Shown here one piece after another: positions 1 through 7,275 of a DNA stretch of 16,724 nucleotides (within the stretch, counting starts at the first letter, position 1; every line of letters starts with the position of its first letter). Source of the stretch: Acidovorax_G sp046289925 (GTDB lineage: Bacteria; Pseudomonadota; Gammaproteobacteria; Burkholderiales; Burkholderiaceae_C); the NCBI GenBank assembly GCA_046289925.1, contig JBKBUN010000064.1, forward strand, positions 1 through 16,724. The letters run 5' to 3'. Under the pieces are notes generated by a model. It saw only the letters and a program-made list of their open reading frames with translations. It ran no database searches and was not told where the DNA came from. The translations under genes were made by a program, and so were the position numbers.

Positions 1-40
1 CTCATTTTTGCTTTCGACGCCCCAAGTCCGACAAGCTCTA
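1..40 (-). mobile_element. End of a MITE-like element, cut by the window edge
   Basis: Read on the minus strand from about position 38 towards 1, this stretch matches the left end of the element at 14295-14469. After one indel at the tip, 33 of 38 bases agree, including the uninterrupted block CTTGGGGCGTCGAAAGC. Only the outer end is in the window, and the interior lies to the left. The element tip (TAG-AGC on the minus strand) overlaps the last codon of bioB, so the element supplies or abuts its stop. No transposase is visible. Its status as an element rests on this second, oppositely oriented copy and on the terminal inverted repeats of the full copy. Confidence 0.7.
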
Positions 41-1114
41 GCCTGCCGCGCGGTGTACGGTCCCTGCGGGTGCTTGCGTGGCCCGCAGGCCCAAGCGGGC
101 CAGCAGCGCTTCGTCGGCCTGTACGTCGGGGTTGCCGGTCACCAGCAGCTTGTCCCCATAAAAAATAGAGTTGGCCCCGGCCATGAAGCACAGGGCCTGC
201 ACGGCCTCGCCCAGTTGCTGGCGCCCGGCCGACAGCCGCACACGGGCCTTGGGCATGGTGATGCGGGCCACGGCGATCATGCGTACGAAGTCGAACGGGT
301 CGATGGGCTCGCTGTCCGCCAGCGGCGTGCCGGGCACACGCACCAGGCTGTTGATGGGCACCGACTCGGGGTACGGGTCGAGGTTGGCCAACTGCGCGAT
401 CAGACCCGCGCGGTGCACCTGCGTCTCGCCCATGCCCACGATGCCGCCGCAGCACACGCGCAGGCCTGCCGCACGCACATGGGCCAGGGTGTCAAGCCGG
501 TCTTGGTACTGGCGCGTGCTCACCACGTCGGCGTAATACTCGGGCGCGGTGTCCAGGTTGTGGTTGTAATAGTCCAGCCCCGCGGCCTTTAGTGCTTGGG
601 CCTGGTGCGCCTCCAGCATGCCCAGCGTGGCGCAGGTTTCCATGCCCAGGCTCTTGACTGCACCAATCAGCTCGGCCATCTTCTCGATGTCGCGGTCTTT
701 GGGCGCGCGCCAGGCCGCGCCCATGCAAAAGCGCGTGGCCCCGGCGTCGCGTGCGGCACGGGCGGCGGCGGTCACCTCGTCTACGCCCATCAGCTTTTGC
801 GCCTGCACGCCGGTGTCGAACTCGGCCGCCTGCGGGCAGTAGCCGCAGTTTTCGGGGCAGCCTCCGGTTTTGACCGACAGCAGTGTGGCCAGTTCCACAT
901 CGCCTGCAGGCCAGTGGGCGCGGTGCACGGTTTGCGCCTCGTACACCAGGTCGAGCAGCGGGCGGTCAAGCAAAGCTTGCACGGCCTGCACGCTCCAGCG
1001 TTCAGTCGCTGCAAGGGCGGCGGCGACAGCGCCCGGGCGCGGTGGGTGCCAGTGCAGCGGCTGGGCTGCAACCGTGGGGGCAGTGGCGGGTGCATCAACG
1101 GCGTACGAGGACAT
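38..1114 (-). CDS. bioB: Biotin synthase BioB
   Basis: Radical-SAM enzyme that inserts sulfur into dethiobiotin, the last step of biotin synthesis, in the cytoplasm. The CxxxCxxC motif binding the 4Fe-4S/SAM cluster is Cys86, Cys90 and Cys93 (GGCPENCGYCPQA). Further family blocks are YNHNLDT, CCGGIVGMGE and RVRLSAGRQ; the cysteines in METCATLGML and VCCGG and the Arg in RLSAGR fit the 2Fe-2S ligands. The 358-aa start at 1114 is preferred because AGGAG lies 5 nt upstream. An in-frame ATG at 1138 has no comparable ribosome site. The other bio genes are not in the window. The gene is last in a minus-strand series that includes the biotin-dependent PccA, an attractive functional link, but a 344-nt gap separates it from the preceding gene, so it probably has its own promoter. 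Its stop codon coincides with the tip of a MITE-like element. Confidence 0.97.
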   Translation of the reverse strand: MSSYAVDAPATAPTVAAQPLHWHPPRPGAVAAALAATERWSVQAVQALLDRPLLDLVYEAQTVHRAHWPAGDVELATLLSVKTGGCPENCGYCPQAAEFDTGVQAQKLMGVDEVTAAARAARDAGATRFCMGAAWRAPKDRDIEKMAELIGAVKSLGMETCATLGMLEAHQAQALKAAGLDYYNHNLDTAPEYYADVVSTRQYQDRLDTLAHVRAAGLRVCCGGIVGMGETQVHRAGLIAQLANLDPYPESVPINSLVRVPGTPLADSEPIDPFDFVRMIAVARITMPKARVRLSAGRQQLGEAVQALCFMAGANSIFYGDKLLVTGNPDVQADEALLARLGLRATQAPAGTVHRAAG

Positions 1115-1458
1115 CGGCTCTCCTATCGGGGTGGGCATTCTGCCCGGCGGATACCGGGCGGTGATGGATGCGCATTGTGGGCCGCGCAGGTGCGGCGCAG
1201 GTCGCTTTTGTGCACGATCACGTCACAAAAAGTGCCAGCTTTTCGGGTGTCCTGAACGGTTGGCAAATGCTGCCAACATACGATCCAAAGATGCCACGTT
1301 GAACGACGTTGTGAGCCGTTGCAGCAATCTGCTGCAATTCATCTCCCCATACCGCTGAGCCGACTGCAATGGCAGGCAAATGCGGCGAAGCGACGCAGCG
1401 CGATGGCGCGTCAAAAAACGCGTCAAAAAACGCGTCAAAAAGCGCGTCAAAAAGCGCG
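1115..1458 (-). promoter_or_regulatory. bioB upstream region with three inverted repeats
   Basis: No credible gene was found in this gap. Three inverted repeats lie upstream of bioB. The first is GCCCGG/CCGGGC at 1142-1159 (6-nt loop), 28-45 nt before the ATG. The second is TTTTGTG (1206-1212)/CACAAAA (1224-1230), which continues inward as ACG/CGT around a 4-nt loop, with one bulged base. The third is GTTGGCA (1259-1265)/TGCCAAC (1271-1277), a perfect 7-bp arm pair with a 5-nt spacer. A weak promoter fits on the minus strand: TTCAAC, 17 nt, TATGTT, with the -10 ending at the third repeat. This suggests an operator over the start site. I see no match to the BirA (TTGTAAACC type) or BioR operators. 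Confidence 0.4.
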
Positions 1459-1478
1459 TCAGAAGGCGCGCCAGAGCA
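1407..1478. repeat. 12-bp tandem repeat, five units plus one decayed
   Basis: Units on the plus strand: CGCGTCAAAAAA at 1407 and 1419, CGCGTCAAAAAG at 1431 and 1443, CGCGTCAGAAGG at 1455, and a decayed sixth, CGCGCCAGAGCA, at 1467. On the minus strand each of the first five units contains a TGA. The stop codon of the membrane-protein gene (1459-1461) is the TGA of unit five, so the array begins in that gene's last codons and runs into its 3' flank. Identity rises with distance from the gene. The units give short T-runs after GC-rich steps but no proper hairpin. There are no unique spacers, so this is not CRISPR. Confidence 0.9.
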
Positions 1479-2028
1479 GCAAGCCCACTGCGGTCACTCC
1501 CACCAGGGCCGCCACGGCCAGTAGCAACGCCACACGCAGAGCCACCCCAGCCAGGACTGGGGTCTGGCGCAGCGCAGCGCTTGCCGCCACGAGTGCAAAT
1601 GCGGCGACCCAGACGACAAAGCCCACGCCACCGGGCGACAGCAGGGCATGAGCGCGCCATGCCCAGTGGACGTTGAGTCCGGCCACGCTGCACCACAACA
1701 CGGCCGATGCCATGCGGTGCCCGGCGGGTCTGCCACGGCCGCTGCATCGGCGCAGCGCATGCGCCCACAGCAGCGCATTGCTGGCCACGGCGGCCAGTTC
1801 CAACGGCCACAGCCAGGCGACAGGCCCGACGTACAGCAGCGCCCCCAGGCCGAATGCGAACACCTGCGCGCCGTTCAGGCTCTGTCCGTCGGGTCCAGTG
1901 GCCGCTGGCAGCACCAGGCTGGCCAGCCATAGGGCCAGGGCCAAGGCCAGCGTGCGCCGCTCGGCGGCACGGGGCGCTGACGCAGGGGCTTGCGTCCAGG
2001 CCGGTGTGGGCAGGTTGGGGCGACGCAT
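1459..2028 (-). CDS. Small polytopic membrane protein, function unknown
   Basis: This 189-aa protein was not recognised as a named family. It has a basic, proline-rich N-terminus (about residues 1-26) followed by five or six hydrophobic segments: about 27-46, 54-70, 72-92, 106-124, 132-151 and 156-186, the last long enough for one or two passes. A short polar Arg/Gly-rich loop lies between segments three and four (RRCSGRGRPAGHR). No catalytic motif or signal-peptidase site is evident, so an inner-membrane location is inferred. The start at 2028 is chosen because its ATG overlaps the stop of the upstream HD-domain gene by one base (TGATG), a translational-coupling arrangement. The same frame is open further upstream, but that stretch lies inside the HD gene. 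Co-expression with the HD protein is likely. Confidence 0.75.
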   Translation of the reverse strand: MRRPNLPTPAWTQAPASAPRAAERRTLALALALWLASLVLPAATGPDGQSLNGAQVFAFGLGALLYVGPVAWLWPLELAAVASNALLWAHALRRCSGRGRPAGHRMASAVLWCSVAGLNVHWAWRAHALLSPGGVGFVVWVAAFALVAASAALRQTPVLAGVALRVALLLAVAALVGVTAVGLLLWRAF

Positions 2029-2741
2029 CAACCAGCGCCCAGACGGGCCAGGGAGCGCGCAAGGTTGTCGCGGGCCCGCGTCTCCCAACCCAAGGGGGCC
2101 ACGGCTTGCGAGTACAGCCGCGGCTGGGCCAGAAGCGCGCGCAACAGACGGCTGCGGCCCGCGGCAAAGGCATCGTCCGGCACCCAGGCGTATTCGGCGC
2201 GCACCTGGGCTTCGTAGCGGTCAAACTGCGCGGGCTCGGCTGCGAGGATCGCCAGGTCGATGTCGGTGAGCAGCGCCGCGTCGAGCGCGCCGCAGGCCGA
2301 GGTGTCGGGCGTGCCGCCCCCATGGCAGGTGGCCAGCACCAGTTGCACCACCGCCGCCACGCGCGCGGGTGTGACCCGGGCGGCGGTCAGTGCCTCGGCC
2401 GCCCAGGCGGCACTGCGGGCTTCGTTGTCGCTGGCACGTGGGTCGTACACCGCATCGTGGAACCACAGCGCCATGGCCAGCACCGGCAGGTCTTGCGCAT
2501 GGGCTTGGAGCAAGCGCAGGTGCTGTAGGCATTCGCCCAGATGTTCGAGCGTGTGGTAGCGCCGCTGCGGTTCACACCAGGCGGTGTGCAGGGCCTGCCA
2601 AGTCGGGAAGGGGTCGCCCTGCGCGCCTATGGATTGCCACAGGCCAGCAAAGGCAGGGGCGTCCACGCCAAAGCGCCACGGCGCATGGGGGGTGCCATGT
2701 GGGGCGGCTTGCGTGTGTGCGGCGGCATTGGGTGCAGGCAT
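2028..2741 (-). CDS. HD-domain metal-dependent phosphohydrolase-like protein
   Basis: This 237-aa protein resembles the predicted HD-superfamily phosphohydrolases of the COG4339 type. Likely metal-binding residues are His63 and His67 (YHTLEHL), the His95-Asp96 pair (WFHDAVYD), His140 (ATCHGG), and Asp160 and Asp162 (LLTDIDLAIL). The order H..H..HD..H..D is the expected layout of an HD all-helical hydrolase, and the length fits. The substrate is unknown; nucleotides or phosphorylated metabolites are typical for the superfamily. The first 20 or so residues are low-complexity Ala/Pro/His and may not be structured. The gene follows the epimerase-like gene by 159 nt and is coupled to the membrane-protein gene by a 1-nt overlap. 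Confidence 0.88.
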   Translation of the reverse strand: MPAPNAAAHTQAAPHGTPHAPWRFGVDAPAFAGLWQSIGAQGDPFPTWQALHTAWCEPQRRYHTLEHLGECLQHLRLLQAHAQDLPVLAMALWFHDAVYDPRASDNEARSAAWAAEALTAARVTPARVAAVVQLVLATCHGGGTPDTSACGALDAALLTDIDLAILAAEPAQFDRYEAQVRAEYAWVPDDAFAAGRSRLLRALLAQPRLYSQAVAPLGWETRARDNLARSLARLGAG

Positions 2742-2853
2742 GCCCCGATGCTGCCACAGCCGGGGGCGGCCACATGGGCATGGCCGCGGCGGCCTTCAAG
2801 AACGGGGCCGGGGATTTTCTGGGAAAGCCCTTGCAAAACAAACGGCTTGGTGG

Positions 2854-2885
2854 GCCGTGCGGAGGCGGAATGTCGCCTGCACGGC
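2854..2885 (-). terminator. Hairpin after the epimerase-like gene, possible weak terminator
   Basis: GCCGTGC (2854-2860) and AGGCG (2863-2867) pair with CGCCT and GCACGGC (2874-2885): a 12-bp stem with a 2-nt bulge (GG) and a 6-nt loop. It sits 15 nt past the VOC gene stop. Read on the minus strand, a T-rich stretch (TTTGTTTT) follows, but only after a 10-nt gap, so this is not a textbook intrinsic terminator. It may reduce readthrough from the propionyl-CoA cluster into the HD gene. Confidence 0.4.
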
Positions 2886-2900
2886 TCTGACGGGCGGCGC

Positions 2901-3380
2901 TCAGCCCAGCGCCGCGATCACCTCGGGCGGGGCCTGCACCAGTTCGATCAACACGCCTTCGCCTGCGATCGGAAACTCATCGTTGCTCTTGGGATGCAAA
3001 AAGGTGATGTCGTAGCCCGCAGCACCCTTGCGGATGCCGCCGGGCGCAAAGCGCACGCCTTGGGCGGTCAGCCATTCGACGGCCTTGGGCAGGTCGTCGA
3101 TCCACAGCCCGATGTGGTTGAGCGGCGTGGCGTGCACGGCTGGTTTTTTCTCGATGTCGAGCGGCTGCATGATGTCCACCTCGACTTTGTACGGGCCCTG
3201 CCCCATCGCAAGAATGTCTTCGTCCACGTTCTCGCGCTCGCTCTGGAAGGTGCCGGTCTGCTCCAGACCCAGCATGTCCACCCACAGGGTTTTCATGCGC
3301 TGCTTGTCGGTGCCGCCGATGGCGACTTGCTGGATGCCGAGCACGCGAAACGGCCGGGTCGACGGAGTGGGAAGGGTCAT
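2901..3380 (-). CDS. VOC-fold protein, probable methylmalonyl-CoA epimerase
   Basis: A 159-aa protein with two VOC (glyoxalase/epimerase) half-domains. The C-terminal half carries blocks typical of methylmalonyl-CoA epimerase: LNHIGLWIDDL (His89), FLHPKS and GVLIELVQ (Glu146). His89 and Glu146 match the third and fourth metal ligands as I recall them for that family. The first ligand, normally His in an IDHVAIA-type block, is Gln18 here (GIQQVAIG). Epimerase would interconvert the (S)- and (R)-methylmalonyl-CoA forms between the carboxylase and the mutase, exactly the step missing from the gene cluster next to it. The gene follows pccA by 158 nt, with a hairpin repeat in the gap. No strong ribosome site precedes the ATG at 3380. 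It could instead be a VOC protein of other specificity, since family members differ widely. Confidence 0.78.
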   Translation of the reverse strand: MTLPTPSTRPFRVLGIQQVAIGGTDKQRMKTLWVDMLGLEQTGTFQSERENVDEDILAMGQGPYKVEVDIMQPLDIEKKPAVHATPLNHIGLWIDDLPKAVEWLTAQGVRFAPGGIRKGAAGYDITFLHPKSNDEFPIAGEGVLIELVQAPPEVIAALG

Positions 3381-3440
3381 GGCTGCGCGGATTGGAAAGG
3401 TCTGAGGGTGAGCAAGACAAGCGGATGAAGACTTCGATTG

Positions 3441-3488
3441 CTATGCCTTTGATAGCTGCTTGTGCTTGAATCAAAAGCACAAGCAGCC
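3441..3488. repeat. Interspersed hairpin repeat, copy 1
   Basis: A short CTAT-N7-ATAG motif (3441-3455) leads into a perfect 13-bp stem: GCTGCTTGTGCTT (3455-3467) pairs with AAGCACAAGCAGC (3475-3487) across a 7-nt loop. The same architecture recurs at 7350-7398 and 16352-16399. This copy lies in the pccA-VOC gap. No T-run follows the stem on the minus strand, so it is not an intrinsic terminator for pccA. Confidence 0.9.
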
Positions 3489-3538
3489 GATTGGGCCTGC
3501 AATCCATCTGCGCTGCGGCAGCGGGCTTTGCGGGCGGC

Positions 3539-5587
3539 TTACTGGAATTCGAGGATCACCTGGTCCACGGCCAGCGATTCGCCCTTGGTGGCGACGATCT
3601 TGCCTACCACGCCATCCTGCGCGGCGAACAGGATGTTTTCCATCTTCATGGCCTCGATCACGGCCAGCTTTTCGCCCGCCTGCACCTTTTGGCCCGGCTG
3701 CACGGCCACATCGACGAGCAGCCCCGGCATGGGCGAGAGCAGGAACTTGGACAAGTCTGGCGGGGCCTTGAAGGGCATGAGCTGGTACAGGCGTGCGCCC
3801 AGCGGCGACAGCACCATGGCATCGAGTTGGGTGCCGTTGTGTGCAATGCGCAGCGCCAGCGGGTTCTTGCCCGCGCCACGCTCGACCTGGGCCGTGAACG
3901 GGCGGCCGTTGCAGGTGCCCTGTACACGGATCTGGCCCAGGCTGGCGCTGCTGGCAATCTGGTAGGTGGCGTTGCCCACGGTGATGGCCGAGGATCCCGA
4001 CTGGCCTTCAAAGTCTGTTACCGACACTGCGTGGTGCGTGTGCTGGCCCTCGGTGCCCAGCGATACCACCACAAACTGCTCGCCTACCTTGACCTCGTGC
4101 CCGGCCAACTGGCCGCTGATGCCCGAGGCGCGGGCGCGGTAGCGGCGGTGCATGTAGGCCGCCAGCGCCACCAAAAACAGCGGGTCTTGGTGTGGCACGT
4201 CTTCGGCATGGAAGCCCTTGCCGTAGTGCTCGGCAATGAAGCCTGTGTTGAACTGGCCCGACACGAACTTCGGGTGCGCGAGCAGCGCGGCCTGGAACGG
4301 GATGTTGCTGCTGATGCCGCGGATCACGAAGCCATTGAGCGCTTCGCGCATCTTGGCAATTGCGTCGTTGCGATCTTGGCCATGCACGATGAGCTTGGCG
4401 ATCATCGAGTCGTAGTACATGGGGATCTCACCCCCTTCGTACACGCCCGTGTCCACCCGCACGCCCAGCTTTTTGCTGGTGTCGGACTGGAACATGGATT
4501 CTTCCGGCGGCTGAAAGCGCACCAGGCGGCCCGTGGATGGCAGAAAGTTGCGGAACGGGTCTTCGGCGTTGATGCGGCATTCGATGGCCCAGCCGTCGCG
4601 CTTTACATCGGCTTGCGTGAGGGGCAGCTTCTCGCCCGCAGCCACGCGGATCATCAGTTCCACCAGATCCAGGCCGGTGATGCATTCCGTCACCGGGTGC
4701 TCCACCTGCAAGCGGGTGTTCATCTCCAGGAAGTAGAAGTCCTGGTCCTTGCCGACCACGAATTCCACGGTACCGGCCGATTGGTACTTCACCGCCTTGG
4801 CCAGCGCCACAGCCTGCTCGCCCATGGCCTTGCGGGTGGCCTCACTGATGAAGGGCGATGGCGCCTCTTCGATCACCTTCTGGTGGCGGCGCTGGATGGA
4901 GCACTCGCGCTCGTTCAGGTAGATCACATTGCCGTGGCTGTCGCCCAGGATCTGGATCTCGATGTGGCGCGGCTCCTGCACAAACTTCTCGATGAAGATG
5001 CGGTCGTCGCCAAAGCTGTTGCGCGCTTCGTTCTGGCAACTGGCAAAGCCCTCGAACGCTTCTTTGTCGTTGTAGGCCACGCGCAGGCCCTTGCCGCCGC
5101 CGCCTGCGCTGGCCTTGATCATCACGGGATAGCCAATGCTCTTGGCAATCTCCACCGCCTGCTCGGGGCCTGCAATGGCGTCGTTGTAGCCGGGGATGGT
5201 GTTGACCTTGGCCTCGTTGGCCAGCTTCTTCGAAGCGATCTTGTCGCCCATGGCCGCGATCGAATGCGCCTTGGGGCCGATGAAGACGATGCCTTCGTCT
5301 TCGCAGCGCTGGGCAAAGGCTTCGTTTTCAGAGAGGAAGCCATAACCGGGGTGAATGGCCTGTGCGCCCGTCTGCTTGGCGGCGGCAATGATTTTGTCGG
5401 CGAGCAGGTACGACTCGCGCGAGGGAGCCGCGCCGATATGCACGGCCTCGTCGGCCAGCTTGACGTGGCGGGCTTCCTTATCGGCGTCGGAGTAGACGGC
5501 CACGGTGGCGATGCCCATTTTGCGGGCGGTGGCGATGACCCTACACGCGATCTCACCTCGGTTCGCAATCAAAATTTTGGTGAACAT
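3539..5587 (-). CDS. pccA: Propionyl-CoA carboxylase alpha subunit (biotin carboxylase plus biotin carrier)
   Basis: ATP-dependent carboxylation of its own biotin, then CO2 transfer by PccB to propionyl-CoA, giving (S)-methylmalonyl-CoA; cytoplasmic. The biotin-carboxylase part covers about residues 1-447: N-terminal ILIANRGEIACRV, the ATP-grasp glycine loop GGGGKG at 162-167, and EMNTRLQVEHPVTE at 288-301. A linker region of about 150 residues follows. The biotinyl domain at the C-terminus has the EAMKMEN motif, with the biotinylated lysine at 648 of 682. The length is normal for PccA-type subunits. Similar enzymes include acetyl-CoA and 3-methylcrotonyl-CoA carboxylases, but the mutase and meaB in the same series point to propionyl-CoA. 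The start is supported by a GAGA-type site about 8 nt upstream. A large structured gap separates it from pccB. Confidence 0.95.
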   Translation of the reverse strand: MFTKILIANRGEIACRVIATARKMGIATVAVYSDADKEARHVKLADEAVHIGAAPSRESYLLADKIIAAAKQTGAQAIHPGYGFLSENEAFAQRCEDEGIVFIGPKAHSIAAMGDKIASKKLANEAKVNTIPGYNDAIAGPEQAVEIAKSIGYPVMIKASAGGGGKGLRVAYNDKEAFEGFASCQNEARNSFGDDRIFIEKFVQEPRHIEIQILGDSHGNVIYLNERECSIQRRHQKVIEEAPSPFISEATRKAMGEQAVALAKAVKYQSAGTVEFVVGKDQDFYFLEMNTRLQVEHPVTECITGLDLVELMIRVAAGEKLPLTQADVKRDGWAIECRINAEDPFRNFLPSTGRLVRFQPPEESMFQSDTSKKLGVRVDTGVYEGGEIPMYYDSMIAKLIVHGQDRNDAIAKMREALNGFVIRGISSNIPFQAALLAHPKFVSGQFNTGFIAEHYGKGFHAEDVPHQDPLFLVALAAYMHRRYRARASGISGQLAGHEVKVGEQFVVVSLGTEGQHTHHAVSVTDFEGQSGSSAITVGNATYQIASSASLGQIRVQGTCNGRPFTAQVERGAGKNPLALRIAHNGTQLDAMVLSPLGARLYQLMPFKAPPDLSKFLLSPMPGLLVDVAVQPGQKVQAGEKLAVIEAMKMENILFAAQDGVVGKIVATKGESLAVDQVILEFQ

Positions 5588-5638
5588 GTTTTGTCTCTTT
5601 CCAAGGGCTCTTACCCGAAACGTATTGGGTTAGGCGCT

Positions 5639-5740
5639 GGCACAGCCCGGCGAAGCGGTTGGGGCCAAACGCCGGACCGCAGGCAGTAGCAGCGCTACGA
5701 CAAGGTCCGGCAACGACGCCCCAAGGGCTGCGGCAGTGCC
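5639..5740. repeat. Nested 102-nt inverted-repeat structure between pccB and pccA
   Basis: Arms pair concentrically. GGCAC (5639-5643) pairs with GTGCC (5736-5740), AGCCC (5644-5648) with GGGCT (5725-5729), TTGGGGC (5659-5665) with GCCCCAA (5718-5724), GCCGGACC (5671-5678) with GGTCCGGC (5704-5711), and GTAGC (5686-5690) with GCTAC (5694-5698) around a 3-nt loop. That gives 30 base pairs in all, every arm perfect. It begins 2 nt past the pccB stop and ends about 50 nt before the pccA start. It could be an mRNA processing or stability element, an attenuator, or a mobile repeat. There is no T-run to make it a standard terminator. Confidence 0.8.
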
Positions 5741-5742
5741 GC

Positions 5743-7275
5743 TCAAAGGGGAATGTTCCCGTGCTTGCGCCATGGGTTCTCGATCTTCTTGTTCTGCAGC
5801 ATCACCAGACTGCGGCAGATGCGCTTGCGCGTCTCGTGCGGCAGGATCACGTCGTCGATAAAGCCGCGCGCACCGGCCACAAACGGGTTGGCAAACCGCT
5901 GTTTGTATTCGGCCTCGCGGGCCGCGAGCTTGGCGGGGTCGCTCTTGTCTTCGCGGAAGATGATCTCCACCGCGCCCTTGGCCCCCATCACGGCAATCTC
6001 GGCGTTGGGCCAGGCCAGGTTCACGTCGCCGCGCAGGTGCTTGCTGGCCATCACGTCGTACGCGCCGCCGTAGGCCTTGCGGGTGATGACGGTGATCTTG
6101 GGCACAGTGCACTCGGCATACGCGTACAAAAGCTTGGCACCGTGCTTGATGATGCCGCCGTACTCTTGGCTGGTGCCGGGCATGAAGCCGGGCACGTCGA
6201 CAAACGTGACCACGGGAATGTTGAACGCATCGCAAAAGCGCACGAAGCGCGCGGCCTTGATGCTGGACTTGATGTCCAGGCAGCCGGCCAGCACCAGCGG
6301 CTGGTTGGCCACGATGCCCACCACATTGCCTTCCATGCGAGCAAAGCCGATGAGGATGTTCTTGGCGTATTCGGGCTGCAGCTCGAAGAAGTCGCCGTCG
6401 TCCACTGTCTTGAGGATCAGCTCCTTCATGTCGTAGGGCTTGTTCGGGTTCTCGGGCACCAGCGTGTCCAGGCTCAGGTCCATGCGGTCGGCTGGGTCGT
6501 TGCTCTTGCGTACCGGGGCCTTCTCGCGGTTGTTGAGCGGCAGGTAGTTGTACAGGCGGCGCAGCATCAAGATGGCTTCGACATCGTTGTCGAACGCCAT
6601 GTCGGCCACGCCGCTTTTGGTGGTGTGGGTGATGGCCCCACCCAGTTCTTCGGCCGTGACTTCCTCGTGCGTGACGGTCTTGACCACGTCGGGGCCGGTC
6701 ACGAACATGTACGAGCTGTCCTTGACCATGAAGATGAAGTCCGTCATGGCCGGGCTGTAGACCGCGCCGCCCGCGCAGGGGCCCATGATCATGCTGATCT
6801 GCGGAATCACGCCAGAGGCCAGCACGTTGCGCTGGAACACGTCGGCATAGCCGCCCAGCGACGCCACGCCCTCCTGGATGCGCGCGCCGCCCGAGTCGTT
6901 GAGGCCAATCACCGGGGCGCCGACCTTCATGGCCTGGTCCATGATCTTGCAGATCTTCTCGGCGTGCGTCTCCGACAGCGCACCACCGAACACGGTGAAG
7001 TCCTGGCTGAAGACGAACACCAGGCGGCCGTTGATCATGCCGTAGCCGGTGACGACGCCATCGCCCGGGATTTTGTTGTCCTGCATGCCGAAGTCGGTGC
7101 AGCGGTGCTCGACGAACATGTCCCATTCTTCGAAGGTGCCATCGTCCAGCAGCAGCTCGATGCGCTCGCGCGCCGTGAGCTTGCCCTTTTTGTGCTGGGC
7201 TTCGATGCGCTTGAGCCCCCCGCCCAGGCGGGCGAGTTCGCGCTTTTTCTCCAGTTGATCCAGGATGTCTTGCAT
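5743..7275 (-). CDS. pccB: Propionyl-CoA carboxylase beta subunit (carboxyltransferase)
   Basis: Transfers the carboxyl group from biotin on PccA to propionyl-CoA. This 510-aa protein has the two crotonase-like halves of the acyl-CoA carboxyltransferase family. SGGARIQEG (128-136) and GPCAGGAVYSPA (165-176) lie in the N-terminal, CoA-binding half. KAYGGAYDVMASKHL lies in the C-terminal, biotin-binding half. The N-terminal helix and GKLTARERIELLLD are also typical. The length agrees with bacterial PccB. The start at 7275 has a good ribosome site (AAGGA, 6 nt spacer). It follows meaB by 36 nt, so co-transcription with the mutase genes is likely; pccA follows after 155 nt. Confidence 0.96.
   Translation of the reverse strand: MQDILDQLEKKRELARLGGGLKRIEAQHKKGKLTARERIELLLDDGTFEEWDMFVEHRCTDFGMQDNKIPGDGVVTGYGMINGRLVFVFSQDFTVFGGALSETHAEKICKIMDQAMKVGAPVIGLNDSGGARIQEGVASLGGYADVFQRNVLASGVIPQISMIMGPCAGGAVYSPAMTDFIFMVKDSSYMFVTGPDVVKTVTHEEVTAEELGGAITHTTKSGVADMAFDNDVEAILMLRRLYNYLPLNNREKAPVRKSNDPADRMDLSLDTLVPENPNKPYDMKELILKTVDDGDFFELQPEYAKNILIGFARMEGNVVGIVANQPLVLAGCLDIKSSIKAARFVRFCDAFNIPVVTFVDVPGFMPGTSQEYGGIIKHGAKLLYAYAECTVPKITVITRKAYGGAYDVMASKHLRGDVNLAWPNAEIAVMGAKGAVEIIFREDKSDPAKLAAREAEYKQRFANPFVAGARGFIDDVILPHETRKRICRSLVMLQNKKIENPWRKHGNIPL

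Noticed and set aside
1259..1277. Sigma-54 promoter (TGGCA...TGC pattern)
   Set aside because: The GG and GC steps are 10 bases apart, not the required 12, on both strands.
1407..1478. CRISPR array
   Set aside because: Units are 12 bp and directly tandem with no unique spacers.
3455..3487. Hairpin repeats as intrinsic terminators
   Set aside because: The stems are strong, but no T-run follows them in the direction of the preceding gene; in copy 3 the T-run is on the wrong side.
3491..5689. Long plus-strand open frame antisense to pccA; similar frames oppose pccB, meaB and the mutase
   Set aside because: These are shadows of high-GC coding strands, with His/Leu/Ala-rich composition and no family motifs; the minus-strand genes are unambiguous.
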